64,000 bases of DNA from the NCBI GenBank assembly GCA_017607445.1, contig JAEVHH010000001.1, positions 6,200,001 to 6,264,000 of the forward strand. Reading direction: 5' to 3'. A program made the translations under genes and the position numbers. Under the pieces are notes generated by a model. The model saw only the letters and a list, made by a program, of their open reading frames with translations. It was not told the origin of the DNA and searched no databases. Source of the DNA: Histoplasma ohiense. Lineage: Eukaryota > Ascomycota > Eurotiomycetes > Onygenales > Ajellomycetaceae. Below, one piece after another: positions 35,471 through 47,728 of the stretch (its first letter is position 1; each line of letters starts with the position of its first letter).

Positions 35471-38400
35471 CTAGCTGTCAGCTGCTGACAACGCACGAAT
35501 ACCACTTCCAGCAAAATGCGCTTCGTCCTGCGAGTCATAACCCTCACCGTCCTCGTCGTCGAAATACCGATCTGTCCATCGAGAGGAGTCTGCATGGGAA
35601 GTCTTTGATTGAGAAGAGGACATTCGGCTGACAGACATGGTCGGCTGGTGTGGGTCGATAGAATTAGTGATGTCCGTCTTGGCATCTGGTAGTCTGCGGT
35701 TTGGGGTAGCTGGGGACAACATGGCCCGCAGTGCGTCCATCGTCTCTGATGACTCAGGTGGGTGTTGGTTCTCGGGCTTTGGTTGCTGGATAGTTAGCGT
35801 TGATGATTTTCCCGGCGGATCAACTTGGCCAATGACCTCTTTGCCGGATTCAGAGGGTCTGCGGCTTGTAGGCATAGCACGCTCAGCACCGCTCTCAAAC
35901 TCGTCTGCCGTCTTTGCCGCGGTTGTGTTTGCAAAGTGAGTATCGACGAGGTGTTTGACGACGGGCCAGCCATACGCGTTTGCAAACATACGACGCACTA
36001 TAATGTTGTTGTGTGCGTCGGGCTCAAGGCGTACAAGAACTTTGCGCCAGGATAAGTCGCGATGATAGGCGCGAGCGATTTTCTCCTCGACTTTCATACC
36101 ACTGGTTGTACCAAGGACCGAATCGGAAGTCGTTTGGATTAGTGAGCTATTAGACTGGTTATCTACACTTTTCGCCGTCTCGGTAGGTGAAGGAAGGCTA
36201 CTGGTGCTAGAAGTTGGAAAAAAGCTGCGACTCTTTTTTGGGGGCGGCGGGGGTATATCCGATGGGTGGTATACGCGATCATGGAAGATAGTCCTGGCAC
36301 GGTTTGAAGGGTCCAGGATGTACTCTGTTGAAGGTAGAGGCGGTTTGAGGACATCACCCGCCGCTTCTAGAATTGTTGTCTTTGGCGGGGCGTGGTGGCC
36401 TTCCTCTTGATGAAAAGAATCGCCTCTGGCTAGTTCGGCGCGTGGAGAGCGGGAGGGACCGTCCGTCCATGGGGTCTCGGCCAACTCATTGTTACCGACA
36501 GTCTGGCTCCGCCTATAGATTTTTGAGCTTTTGCTTTGATTGTGGCCTTTTCCCTGTGGTCTGAACAAGGAAAGGAAACCGGCGAATAGATTCGGATAAG
36601 AGCGTGGAGCCAATTTAACAGGTTGCGTATCACCCGGTGGTTCAGTGTTACGAGCAACAGTCAAAAACTGGGACTGTTTGGGAAGTTCTGGACTGGTTTC
36701 GAAACTTCCACTTGGTCCCTCTGGGCTCTCAGCCGGTGGCTCTGGGATTTCGCCTTCCGCTCTCTTAGTTGATGGGATCAACTTTCCATTTTTAACCTTA
36801 TCGTCTTCGTTGTCGCCATTGGCACAATTTGTAGGTACAGAGTTTGTAGGGCGTTTAGTTGAGCGAATTGAATTTGTATTAACATTAGCTCCCGTAATCT
36901 CAGCCCAACCCCACTCGGCCATGGTTCCGACCCAGCCGCTTTCTCGTCTAGCCTTCTCAACTCGATCTAGGCCTCTCCAATCTAGGAAAAGGAGGCAAGA
37001 GGTTCGTAATGGGACAATTCCGTCATTTACAACATTGGAGTATACGGTACGATTTCGAAATTTCTTGAGAACTTGGTGAGCAGGGCCGCTTGGAAGAATC
37101 CTAAGAAGAGGTTTTGATTTGGGATCCGCATGATGGGTAGCGGTAGGAGAATCATTTCCCAATCCTCCTATCATCGCACCCCATCCACTTCGCATTTTTG
37201 TCGGTGCAGTCCATGACAGACCAAGGTCTTGACCGGTGCGACCAACAAGTCCAAAATCTAAAGCGAAACGAACGTAGATCGGGTTTTCATTGCTGAGACC
37301 AAGAAATGGGGATGCAAGAGCAACGAAATTGATAGGCTTGATGTAGTCAAAAAATTCAGGAGAATGTTTTTGTATATAAGCAATGGCATAGGTTTGGACG
37401 AGGCCGCCAAGAGAGTGTCCTATAAAACTGATACTCGTTATCTGGTAACCGTAATCGCTTTTCTTCGGCTCGTGCCGATATATTGTACTTCCAGAATGGG
37501 ATGCACGGCCATTCGAGCCTGTGGAATCTTTGTTGCCAGCAAATGCGCGAAATTTGCTGCGGGATTCTTTGAGAGGAAGATATGGCTGATCCGGATAAGT
37601 CATGAGAAGGACATATTTCGCTAGCCTTTTCCCCAGATACTGAATACCCCTTTCGGTGCGAACTACATTTCCGGGGAATCCGCGTACAATAACATGCTCG
37701 TCATCTTCGTCATCTTCTTCTGAAGCAGTATGTTGTCTATCTACCGAAGGTGTATCAGAAACATCCTGGGTAGGCACAGCTGGCTGTGAAGGCTGTGAAT
37801 TCTTTGCCTTATTTCGCTCATTCCGCGCATCTTCCCGAGCTTTCCTTGAAGCAGCATCTATACTCTCCTTAAGATATAACATATCGGCCCCTATGTTACT
37901 ATGTAATCCATGCGTTAGGACGACGAAATGAACTTTTCTCCGTTTTTTTCGGTTTTCTGCTTCCCCAGCCGAGTTTGCTTCGGAATCTCTCTGAGATTCC
38001 GTAGCAATCTCTGTCTGTTCCATTTCCAAGTTTCGAAGGTCTTCCTTCTCACTCCAGGATGGAAATCGCGGTGTACTCCATAGGCTTGCTGTATCATCAA
38101 TAACTAGTTTGACTGCCGTGGAGTATACCCCTTTCATGGGGCCTGGGGGATTTTTATGTTTGCTCTTTGAATTACGTCTGGCAAGCTCGCGAACATGACC
38201 CGGAACAGGCAAGCTCGCCGAGTTTCCAATTCCAAGTTCCAAGGACTTCAGGTCCCTCCCAACGAGGACCTCGAAGTTTACAGCCGCTGTAGTTGAAAAT
38301 ATCACCTGCGACGCGATTTCGATTATCCAAGTAATGTTCTGCTGATCTGCTGCGGAGGTCGACGACTGGACGTTCTCTGGCACTGGGATCACTGAGTCGA

Positions 38401-38771
38401 AAGCCCCGCCCGCTTTCAGGTTTGGCTCGAATTGCGGGAGCCCGCGGGTTTCATGATCCTCGTATTTCCGGTTTGGGTCGAAAGATGCAGGGTAGCAGGA
38501 AGTATATAGAGTGTACGGGCCGTGCAAATACGCGGCGCGCAGCGGTATCGCAGAGGTATTTCTAACCTTGACGAAGAGCTCCGTTGGTGTGGGGAGGATG
38601 CGATCTGCAGAAGGGGTATACGTGAGCGTAAACCTGATTGTTCCGAATCAGCATGAAACTTTGTGGGGTTTTTTTTTTTTTTTTTTTTCGTTTTAATTGA
38701 AAGGTTCAGGCAAAATTATACCGGACCACTTCCCCAACACGGACACTGCCAACCTGATGCACTAGCAGCAT
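35471..38771 (-). CDS. DUF676 serine lipase/esterase, ROG1 family
   Basis: 1070 residues; exons on the minus strand 38771..38722 and 38633..35471. The alpha/beta-hydrolase core resembles yeast Rog1, a monoacylglycerol lipase, and related DUF676 putative lipases: VLTHGLHSN (oxyanion region) and the nucleophile elbow GHSLGGL. I chose the ATG at 38771 because MLLVHQVGSVRVGEVVR followed by FTLTYTPSADRILPTP is the usual start of fungal orthologues; in-frame ATG at 38909 would add 46 residues. The N-terminal domain of about 130 residues is a beta-rich module in these proteins. The hydrolase core is interrupted by a Glu/Asp-rich insertion, and the C-terminal 450 residues are Ser/Pro-rich and probably disordered. 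The intron holds a 20-base A run on the coding strand. No membrane segment is evident. Confidence 0.88.
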
Positions 38772-39754
38772 TTCCGCTGCTCGTTCGTATTCCGCTGGCT
38801 CAACGTCCCAGCCAGTCAGTGTATTGAACGATGGGTGGTAGGCGAAAGGAGCCCGCGAGCCGTTATCTGGTATCTGCGCCAGCCGATAAAGACGCGGCGT
38901 AACAAGCATGGAGAGCTTTGCGAACCTCACAGATCGCTTTAACGATGACGGCTGGGCCGGGGTGCATTTATCGGGCCGTGCATTAGAGAACCTTGGAGTT
39001 GGCCGAAGGTTGGTTGTGAGATAAGCGCAGTCGCTCTGAACATCGTCTACCAGAAACAGGAGCTATGAAAACAGCGACAGCAGCAACATGCAGCCATTCC
39101 ACGTACATGTACTTTCTTTCTCCCGTCAGCACAGCAGGTGGGGGATGGAAAATGAAGAACGAGCAGGTGAGGATGCGGAAGAAGATCGTTGTTTCAACCT
39201 TGGAAGTACCCGATTTCATGTGACATACGGGCTGTGTCACCGGGTTACGCTCGGATCTCGTAACGCTGTAAATTACCACATCCGGCTGTATCCAATGACG
39301 TCATTCCCGTCTCCCCCGTTACAGACCCTTCTCCGCCGTTTCTCCGCCCTTACAATTTTCCGCTCTCCGCTCTCCGCTCTCCGCCCACTGCCTCTTCCGC
39401 TGAAGCTGCCGCCCACTAAGAAACCGGTTCCTGGCCTCGGACCGTATTTCCCTGCTAAGTCTCCCTGGGATAGCTGCTGCCTTATTGTTCTCGGCAAGTT
39501 GATATAAGGGCCGTGCATTGGATATTCGTACTGCACACCATACTCCATGGGCATCGAGCATGACCTCTGTTTCTAGTAGATAGAAGCTCCACGCCTATGC
39601 TCATATCATTTATGTATATATGTAAATACATAATATAATATAATAATATAAAACCAGACCTTAATCCCCGTATATGGAAGACACGTCGTGTATAAAAGCT
39701 CTATAAGTAGCCCGTAGCCCAGCTGCATTCCCGACAACAACCCCTCAGCATATT
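38772..39754. other. Intergenic, lipase promoter
   Basis: Spacer between two minus-strand genes. CGCTCTC units (CGCTCTCCGCTCTCCGCTCTCCGC, 39361-39384) form a short repeat. No gene recognised. Confidence 0.5.
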
Positions 39755-41347
39755 CTAGTTAATGTATCTCCTCTCGCTGTTATCATCAACTCCTTTCCCT
39801 TCAGGCACAACCAGCCTCACAGCCTCTCTCTCCCCCTTCCTCACCTCCACCCACCCACCATCCTCCACTACCAGTATCATCCCATCGATACAAATCCGCC
39901 TCCACCTTTCCTCCGTTTCCCCTTCACAGAACTCGATCCTAACAGCCTCAACCTCTTCATACCCTACCACATCGCGCATGTCAACCACATGCCGACCCTC
40001 ATCATACGCTAGTTGCATAACCTCCATAACAGCCTCCGACTTCAGCGGCCCAAAATGCACAAACCACAACCTCCCATCCAACGGCCTGGACGCAGGCGAT
40101 ATCATGAAGCCTTTTTCCAGCGCCGAGCAGAGCGTGACAAGTACATACATATGCTCACTCCGCTCAAGCAGTCGTGTCCGTAGCATGTGCCCCCCAGTCA
40201 CCGCATCTGTAGTTTTCGTCGTGACGCTGATCCTGCCCCTATAAACATGCGGGCTACTCCCGTCAGCGGGAAACAGCAACTCCTTCGCCGCCATCTGGAA
40301 CCGCTCCCGCCCAAAACGGCGGTATTCAGGCGTATCGCTATCTGCCACGAGCGACGCATGCATCCCCCAACTAAGCACAACAGCACCATAAATCTCGGGG
40401 CCCCCGCCCTCGCCCTCGCCACTGTCGCTACCGCTACCGCCACCGCCACCATCACCGCCACCATCAGACACGAAAACAGGCTCCCGCCCCCTTCCCCCAC
40501 CCGTCACATACTCCGCGCCCCTCGAAGTCCGCGCCGCAAACATCGGCAACCGCTTCGCCACCCCGCTCACCAACCCCCGCAAGCCCATCGTCGCATCCCG
40601 CCCCGACACGATCCCCGCAGAATGCGCCGTTGCATTGCCTGTCCCCATCGGCACCAGCGCCACAACTGGGGACACAAAGTCGTCCGCAGCCCTAACGGCC
40701 GTCAGGCCCTTTATGATCTCAACCAGCCCGCCATCGCCAGCCAGGAGAATGATGGTCTGTGCGATCCCGCGCTGGGCGCGCGGACGGAAAATAGTTTGCG
40801 TGAGGTGGGCGATTGTGTCGGCGGAGGAGGTGACGTGGGTGCAGTAGTCCTGGTGTTCGTGGAGGTGGAGGGTAGCGAGGAGGGGTTTGAGCAGGGTGGT
40901 GTAGAAGGGGGTGGCTTGGTGGGTGCCGGAGAGGGTGGAGATGATGATATGGAGGCTGTTGCGGTCGGCGGGGTTGGTGGAGGAGGAAGCCGATAGTTTG
41001 GCGGGGTAAAGGTGGGACTGCGGGCTGCCGATGAACTCGCAGAGTGACGCGGGGCATTCTCCCGCCGCCTCGAACCGTTTCAGCACATATGGATACTCAG
41101 GCTGTTCCTGCTTATCTGGCAGTCCGGCTGGGGGAGGAGGGTCTGAGGCTTCCAGCCAGATATACGACGTCAGCCTCGAGTCTTCAGGACACGGAACGAC
41201 CGCGACGATGCGGTCCTCTTGAATGACTGCTTGTATCTTGCCAGAGCCATGCTTCTCCTGGCGCGTTGGTATATATGTTAGGCTATTCGTAGACGTGTGG
41301 TGGGAAACATGCTCGATATCCACGAGACCCTGAGAGAGTATTGACAT
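39755..41347 (-). CDS. Diacylglycerol/sphingoid-base kinase catalytic-domain protein
   Basis: Single-exon, 530 residues of the DAGK/LCB kinase superfamily, which phosphorylates diacylglycerol or sphingoid bases. Catalytic-domain motifs are present: IIISTLSGTHQA (about 134-145), the nucleotide loop LLAGDGGLVEIIKGL (201-215) and MGTGNATAHS (234-243). The loop reads AGDGG, while DAG kinases usually have GGDGT and sphingosine kinases SGDGL, so it lies nearer the sphingosine kinase form. A Gly-rich insertion at about 280-315 disrupts the middle, and the C-terminal beta domain contains DGRLWFVHF, the kind of motif (DG..) seen in lipid kinases. The 120-residue N-terminus is unassigned. No membrane segment. 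Substrate cannot be stated from sequence. Confidence 0.8.
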   Translation of the reverse strand: MSILSQGLVDIEHVSHHTSTNSLTYIPTRQEKHGSGKIQAVIQEDRIVAVVPCPEDSRLTSYIWLEASDPPPPAGLPDKQEQPEYPYVLKRFEAAGECPASLCEFIGSPQSHLYPAKLSASSSTNPADRNSLHIIISTLSGTHQATPFYTTLLKPLLATLHLHEHQDYCTHVTSSADTIAHLTQTIFRPRAQRGIAQTIILLAGDGGLVEIIKGLTAVRAADDFVSPVVALVPMGTGNATAHSAGIVSGRDATMGLRGLVSGVAKRLPMFAARTSRGAEYVTGGGRGREPVFVSDGGGDGGGGGSGSDSGEGEGGGPEIYGAVVLSWGMHASLVADSDTPEYRRFGRERFQMAAKELLFPADGSSPHVYRGRISVTTKTTDAVTGGHMLRTRLLERSEHMYVLVTLCSALEKGFMISPASRPLDGRLWFVHFGPLKSEAVMEVMQLAYDEGRHVVDMRDVVGYEEVEAVRIEFCEGETEERWRRICIDGMILVVEDGGWVEVRKGEREAVRLVVPEGKGVDDNSERRYIN

Positions 41348-41877
41348 TGTTAGTTCGAAGGAACTTAGCTTGACCGAGAGCGTTTGAGGTTCAAAGCCTC
41401 ATGCAAGACAAGGAAGCTTAATGGTATACATTTATTTACATCCTAGAAAAAGTAGTTGACAGTAGGCAATATAACCTCATTTATAGTCCATAATCCAATC
41501 CTACAGTATACGAACAACCTCGCGGTTCACGAGACATAATCTAACCACAAGAGAGAAGAGGGGAAATATAAAGAATATAAACATAAAAACGAATAATATA
41601 AATCCATTTTATTTGTGAAGCCTAGTTCTAGTTTATGGGTAACCTTTGCTATTTATTAGAAGAAAGATACAGAACCAGCCGCCCACGCAAATCCATTTCG
41701 CACCACCCAGCCACCGAAATCTTCATCCAGCCCCTCCACTTACTTTATTTTCTTCTCTTTAACTCCCTCCCATAGTTATATGACCAATGGAAATATATGA
41801 TACACATAAAACGATTAACAATGAGAAGTAAAAGTCACCCAACACCATCACCTCCTTTTCCCCCCTCGCTCGTTCAC
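41348..41877. other. Intergenic spacer
   Basis: Upstream of the lipid-kinase-like gene and downstream of VIP1, both minus strand. AT-rich, no gene recognised. Confidence 0.5.
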
Positions 41878-44800
41878 TCATCCACTGTCCGCAGCAGCAG
41901 TCTCCTGCTCCTCATCCTTGAAATACTTCGCCGCCGCAAGCTTATCGCTCAAATTGACCGCAATAAATGACTTGGGAAGTTTCACCCTATAACATGCATT
42001 TATCGCATCCAGTTAGTTAAACTCGAATTCGAGAAATAAACATTACTGTCAAAACCCTCCCAATTCCCCTGCCCTTTTACCACAAAAAATAAACAATCGA
42101 AAAATCAAAGAAAAATAAAATTACTCACGTATCAAACTTCGCCTTCAACGTCTCAATAACTTCCTTCCAATCCTGATGCGCCGTCAAGCTTCTTCGCGGC
42201 GCACACCCAATCGCATGCCTTGAATCCAACTGCACGTCTAGCGGATCGAACGTGTGGCACCCAGGGCTAATAGAGATGCGAATGGAATATGAAAACATCG
42301 CCGACTCACTATCCTGCGCTTCGTACAACTCGAAGCAGATTTGGGAGAGGTAATCCAACTCGGGGATGGCGCGGCGTGCGATCTTAGTCTGAATTCCTCC
42401 TTCTAGAATACAGTTCAGAAGAGTGTAAATGTGTGATTCTTTAGTAAAGTAGAAGAACGATTTGGCGTCCGGGGATGCTTGGACTTCTTCTAGATCCATA
42501 ACTATCTCCCGTAGCAAGGGGAGAGAGGTCAATAGGCCGATTTCGAGCTTCTCATCATCATCAATTCCATATTCTTGCGGGGTTACGAAATCGAAAAGCA
42601 CCTTCGCGAGTTTGTAGAGTTGGCGCAGTCTTGAAAGCCTCTTGTCGATTTTTGTCTTCGTCTGGGCACAGCCGGGATATAGTTTGAAATAAGAGTCATA
42701 CCAATCTTCCAATGGCCCAATAGGTTGCATTAACGATAAGTCCAGAACGGATCTTCTTTTAAGCCCGAGACGCTGAGCGAAAGTGTTGGAATTGTGATGT
42801 TTGTCGTCACTTTTATCACCTCCTCCATGAAAATCACCGCCGTTGCTGTTGCTCCGATCGTTCAATTGCTGCTGTTGAGATCCCTGTGGCTTATTGCTAC
42901 CCGATTCAACACTCTCCAGACTGGGAGAGTTCGGTTTATCATTCGGAGAGCCCTGGCTCGAATATTTGGAGCCATCTCCCTTAAGCATGCTATCAGGGGG
43001 CACGAATACCCACTCCAGGAACTGACGGTTATGCAGCGCGTCGAACTTCATACTATCATACAGTTCGGACAGTTTGCTAGGGTCAACTTTCTCGGTATCA
43101 CAAAACTCCGCAAATAGTTTCTCCCATCTTTCTTTGAACAGTTGGGGATCTTCTCCAGCACACCAACGTCCTTGAATGGAAGCAAGGGTTGGTGTGTCTT
43201 GATTACCATTTTTGCTTTGGCCATCAGAGCTGTTTCCGGAGGTGGAGCTTAGCTCGCTCTCAAGCCTTGAGAAATTGTACCTCATGACTTTTCTATGGAA
43301 CTTCATGAGTTCAACCACAGTTGACAGAACAATTGAGGGTTCAGGAAAATTATCCTTTGGCCAGGCGAACTGAGGAGGGGCGGAGTTTCCCTCCCTTAAA
43401 AGTAGCTTGAGCTTCTTCTTGACTTTGTCCATTACATCCTTTGCAGCATTCGAATCATCAAGTAAATCCTTTCTCACTTGGATGAAATCTTCAGGCAAGT
43501 TCTTCTGGTCAAGGAACGCGGAGGCAAATATTTGTGCTAGAGATTTGTTGTTTTCAAGGTCAGAAGAGCTTTCTACATTTAAATAAAAGACCGATAGTTC
43601 TACGAAACTTACCACTTGTGCTGACTCTCCTCTCTGAACTGGTAAATATTCGGACATCATTCAACGCCTCCTTATTCATAAGCTTCAAGTCATCCCTCAT
43701 ATTGAGTCCCACATCCTGCGATTGGTACCGCGCAGCATGTGTAGGTTCACCGCCCCATTTAATCACTAATTGAAGCTTATCTAAGACCAAATCATTCTCC
43801 ACGGCCGAAAAACGGGAGAAAGTCGGACCAGACAGAGAATTACTTCTACTCTGGGAGAGCGAAAATTGGTGGTCCTCGTTTGCTCCTCCAGCGCCCGTAC
43901 TCTCTTCAAAAAGTTTACCTCCGGCAGGGTTTTCAGAGACAGGGCTCAAGGGGTTAATAGAAGGGCCTCTATTCCGCATCTCATCAGGATTTCGGCGTCT
44001 GAACATCGGCTTGATCTGGACTTTCGTTCCCGGCCACCCTCCCTTATGATGAAGTGATGCTTGAAGGAGTTTAAGCTTTTCAACATCCTCGATACCTTGC
44101 TCCATAGCAATAACCACCGCGTGTAAAACACTGCGCAAGGCCAACTCCCCCTTTATTACAACTTCTTCTTGATGACCCTTCAGAAGGTCAATAAATGGTT
44201 GCGTATGGAAAGTGAATTTGAATTTCTGCTTTGGGGTCCGATCGGCATGGCGGATTACAGCGACCATCCCTTTTAACTTCCACGAATGCTTCGATGCCGG
44301 GGGTGGAGCGACAATGGGCTCCGTCGGAGAGGGCTGAGTTGAAGAGATGCCAACTGTTGATTTCAAAGTATGCTGCCTGTCCAGCTTGGTGGAAAAACCC
44401 TTGGAATGCGGTATCGAGTCACTTGCATCAGAAAAGTGAGTCGGCAAGGAGCTTGGCGCGGGAGTCGTCTCTGCAGAAACACCCTGCTGGGGTTTTTGAT
44501 TGTAATATTGACCCTGCGTTCTCAAGAGCGATTTGAGTGTCTGTCGGTGGGAACCGCTAATATTTTTGCGCGGAGAGAGCGTCTCGTGTTGGGGGCCTTC
44601 CAAGTGTTCAATCTTCCCTTCCCTGCGCAGTTTCTGGCTGATGAACATCTCGCGCAGGATTTTCGCACATTTGTCATAATAATCATTATTATCTTTGACA
44701 AAACTCCAGCCGTTGACGTCGATCACATAAGACTTGTCGCCAACACGAAGCATATCAAAGCCACATATTCTTTGCCCAAAGCCGTTGGATATCTTGGTTG

Positions 44801-46938
44801 CCGTAGCAGCCTCTTCCTTACTCAGTTTGGTAATGTATCTCAATTCTTTGCCATGCGTGTTCCGACGGACAAGGCCGTCAACTACGGGGGATTTGCGGGT
44901 CTCTGCGTGGCAAAAATCAGGTCCTACCGTGTACGCCTTGACATCCTCAGCATTATCAACTCTCAAAAACTGCTCGTAAAGGTAACTTCCATCCTTCTCA
45001 AGAACCGATCTTGGGATATTAAGGTTCGGATCGTATTCGGAGCTCTTATTACCAATTTTGCGGAAAAGCCGGCGGCCGCCACCACCATATTGTTGGTCTT
45101 TGGAAAAATAAATGTGGATATTATGATCCTCCCCGCTGACTGGTTTTTCGACAAACGGCTTTCTAAAAACCTTGCCATCGACGATGAGGGATTCTCCGTC
45201 TTCGGACATGCACACAGACTGTGTTCTGGGAGTACCGCCACCAGTTCCGTCGTCGGGTCCCTCCAACTTTACTCCGGTGAGTTCATATACGTGCTTCGCG
45301 AGTTTTGGGCATTCGAGTCTGGGACCGCCATCTCTGTTAACCTCCATCCTTTTCGGGGTTCGGACACCCATATGGTCGAGGATACGAAGGCAAAGACGTC
45401 GATCCCATAGGACTTTTTGCATGGGAAGGTCATTGATGCAAAAGGGTTTCCTCAGCTTGGCGTATGCAATCGCTTTGTCTAGAGGGAATCCATCGGAGAA
45501 AAATGCAATTAAAAAGTCACTATATAACATATCATTAGCAATTGCTGCATTGAGTATTTCGATATACCGTTACACGAAATGGAGGGGTTCCTACCACACT
45601 GGCCAATTCTCCACATCTATAAATAACCAATATTAGTATGTATTTCCTTTGGTTTATTTAGATATTCTTGCAAGAAGAGACAGGAGAGAGCTGGTAGAAA
45701 CGTACCCTCATCAAGAATGACCTTATCGCCAAACACAATAACCTCAAATTCGCCCTTTGACTGCAATCTGGTAAGGATATTCTGACTAGGTTTGCTGCGA
45801 GCCTTGACGTCCAGGGCACACACCCCGATCTTCCCGATAAACGGAACCTTGGCTATTGCGGAGTTTGTATTCGGTCAGTTTGCTATATTCTCGCAAACCA
45901 CATCATGAAAAAAAAAAAAAAAATTTGATTTTATTTTCTCGTGTAACTTACGATCAACTTCGCTCGCACTGCTTGCTCCCGTGCTCCCGCTCAGCCTTCT
46001 TGGCGCCCGACTGGATGATCTTGCAGGGCGGCTCACCCAGTTTGTGGTAGGACGACCATCAGTTCCTGCATCGCTACGGGGTACATGAGAGGATGATTGG
46101 GTGGGAGATACTGTTACTGTTAGCGGCGATGCGTATTCTAGATGGCGGGAACAATTGAATACAGGGGATGCACACCTACTGCTCCCGCCCCAGGCGAGGA
46201 GGCCGTAGTGGGAGAAGTTGTAAAATCTCCAGTACCTGCTGGCGTTTCCATGTTCAGGCTCAAACCCAGGAAGCAAGAGGAATTCCTCGCAGCGGAGCCC
46301 TCCATGCCGCTTTTGATGGAACCGTTAACGCTGGAAGTGCCGGTGCTTGGAACACGGTCACCAGTGACGGAGTAGATGGTGGAAGCCAGAGAGTTTAGGG
46401 AGGAGAAGGATACGCGGTGGGAGTCTCTGTGAGGATCCCTCTCTGGAAGATAGGTCTGACTCGGTCGAGAGCGAATGGAGGAGGGCATTCCAGAGCTTGA
46501 CGCGGTAGTAGCTTGAGCATTGGTGGTGGCCGATACAGGAATAACAACATTATTAGCAGAGCTTCCGGCCGCCATGCTGCGATCGGAAGAGAAGCTCCCC
46601 AGTGACCGTGATTGACCGGGCGACTGGCTGGCTTGTTTGGGTGCAGGAGCAGCCGCAGAACCTGAGGGAGAAGCCGCAGCCGGTCTCTGCACCTGATGTG
46701 GCTGCTGGGCGTGTTTATCTGCGCCTGCGTCTGTGTCTGAGAGGGTTGATGCAGGTGCTGGTGGTGACATTGGCGGTGGTGGTAGTGTTGTTGCTGTTGC
46801 CGGTCCTCCTGCGGTGTCTTGTCTCTGTTGCGGGCGGCAGCTCTCGGGAGCTGGTTTGTCTGCGCCCTCAGTAGTATTCGTCTCAGTGTCCGTCTCCAGA
46901 GGTGCGGCTTTCACCGTGTCCGTTGTATCCGCGGCCAT
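41878..46938 (-). CDS. VIP1: Inositol hexakisphosphate/diphosphoinositol-pentakisphosphate kinase (Vip1/Asp1)
   Basis: Bifunctional inositol pyrophosphate enzyme: an ATP-grasp kinase making 1-InsP7/InsP8 and a histidine-acid-phosphatase-like domain that reverses it. Seven exons on the minus strand, 46938..46176, 46110..45952, 45852..45706, 45616..45595 (22 nt), 45519..43613, 43536..42129 and 41986..41878, total 1504 residues. The kinase begins near residue 312 (GKIGVCALDVKARSKPS) with DGFPLDKAIAYAKLRKP, PFVEKPVSGEDHN and the metal-binding VIDVNGWSFVKDN. The phosphatase motif RHADRTPKQK lies near residue 788. The 300-residue Ser/Pro/Ala-rich N-terminus is disordered-looking and makes the protein longer than S. 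pombe Asp1 (920). For the fifth intron, an earlier acceptor also keeps frame; I chose the one restoring ERRVSTSAQIFASAFLDQK. Cytosolic; controls phosphate signalling, polarity and microtubules in other fungi. Confidence 0.93.
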
Positions 46939-47728
46939 GTGGGCATATATTTATATAAAAACAGGAATATGTACATGTACAACCGGATATCGGTGCGTAA
47001 GGCAGATAGATAGTAACTTGAGCCACCTGGCAATCCAGCGGGATGGACTAGTCGAGTTGCTGTGAGTTATTGTGAGCAACCACTGCTGGCTCCGGATTCC
47101 AGCCCCATTGCGTATTAGTTGGCCGTACGTGGGTCTCCGCGGTTTGCTGGTTCCTGTCCTGGAAGTTGTTGTCGTTGCTGCGGCCGATGTTGTGCTGGTT
47201 GACGTATTTACAGACGGCGATGATGCCAATGATGAAGTATAAAAGCCTCCGCCAAGATGGGTTCAATGGCAAATTCTGCGGAATCGGGAGCGGGACAGCA
47301 AGTGTATCGCGGTAGATAATATGCCAAACTAGTAGTGGAAACGGGAGACGGCGAGAGAGGGACTATCCACACACGCCCACTGTTCGCTCTCTGGTCAATT
47401 AATCAAATATCGATGCTGTTGTGCGCGTCGTCTCGCCGCCTCTTTCTTGGGGCGTTCCTTGTTAGGCCCAAAAGGGTAAAAACCGACAGCCTGCAGAAGA
47501 AAAAAATCGCCTTAAGTTCGACGACTAAAGCAACACGCCCCCAAGGCGAAGAGAAAAAGAAAAAGAAATCCTGAAAAAAGCAAAACACTGTCTGCTGCTG
47601 GGATTTTTTTTTTTTTTGAAGCCAAGAGAAAAATACTCCAACCTCCAATTTGTCCCACCATCGCATGCCAACCCACCCGACCATGAGCATCTAATCTGAG
47701 TTCTTAATCACTTCATCGCAGAGACACC
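46939..47728. promoter_or_regulatory. Divergent VIP1/UTP21 spacer
   Basis: 790-bp interval between two divergent start codons; must contain both promoters. A 104-codon ATG-less frame on the minus strand (47048..47362) lies within it and is described separately. Confidence 0.5.
47048..47362 (-). other. Open frame of 104 codons without ATG, possible exon of a small membrane protein
   Basis: Between VIP1 and UTP21 a minus-strand frame is open from a TAG at 47365..47363 to a TAG stop at 47050..47048. It reads coherently, with VWHIIYRDTLAVPLPIPQN, then WRRLLYFIIGIIAVCKYV (a possible membrane segment) and a polar Asn/Gln-rich tail. There is no ATG in the frame, so if real it needs an upstream exon; the bounding TAG itself could be a 3' splice site (GTGTGTGGATAG). 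I do not recognise the protein. It ends 110 bases before the VIP1 start codon on the same strand, so it may also be part of a VIP1 leader. Confidence 0.3.

Noticed and set aside
41382..41400. Stem-loop TGAGG-TTCAAAG-CCTCA resembling a tRNA T-arm
   Set aside because: No D-arm, anticodon stem or acceptor stem pairs with it upstream; loop position 60 is a purine.
43574..43612. 40-bp version of VIP1 intron 5
   Set aside because: Keeps frame but would be very short and insert a stretch not found in orthologues; the 76-bp intron restores the conserved ERRVSTSAQIFASAF junction and has a CTGAC branch site.
46139..46175. Shorter first intron for VIP1 ending at the TAG near 46138
   Set aside because: It would be about 38 nt, below the usual minimum, and breaks the frame; the acceptor at 46111 gives a 65-bp intron in frame.
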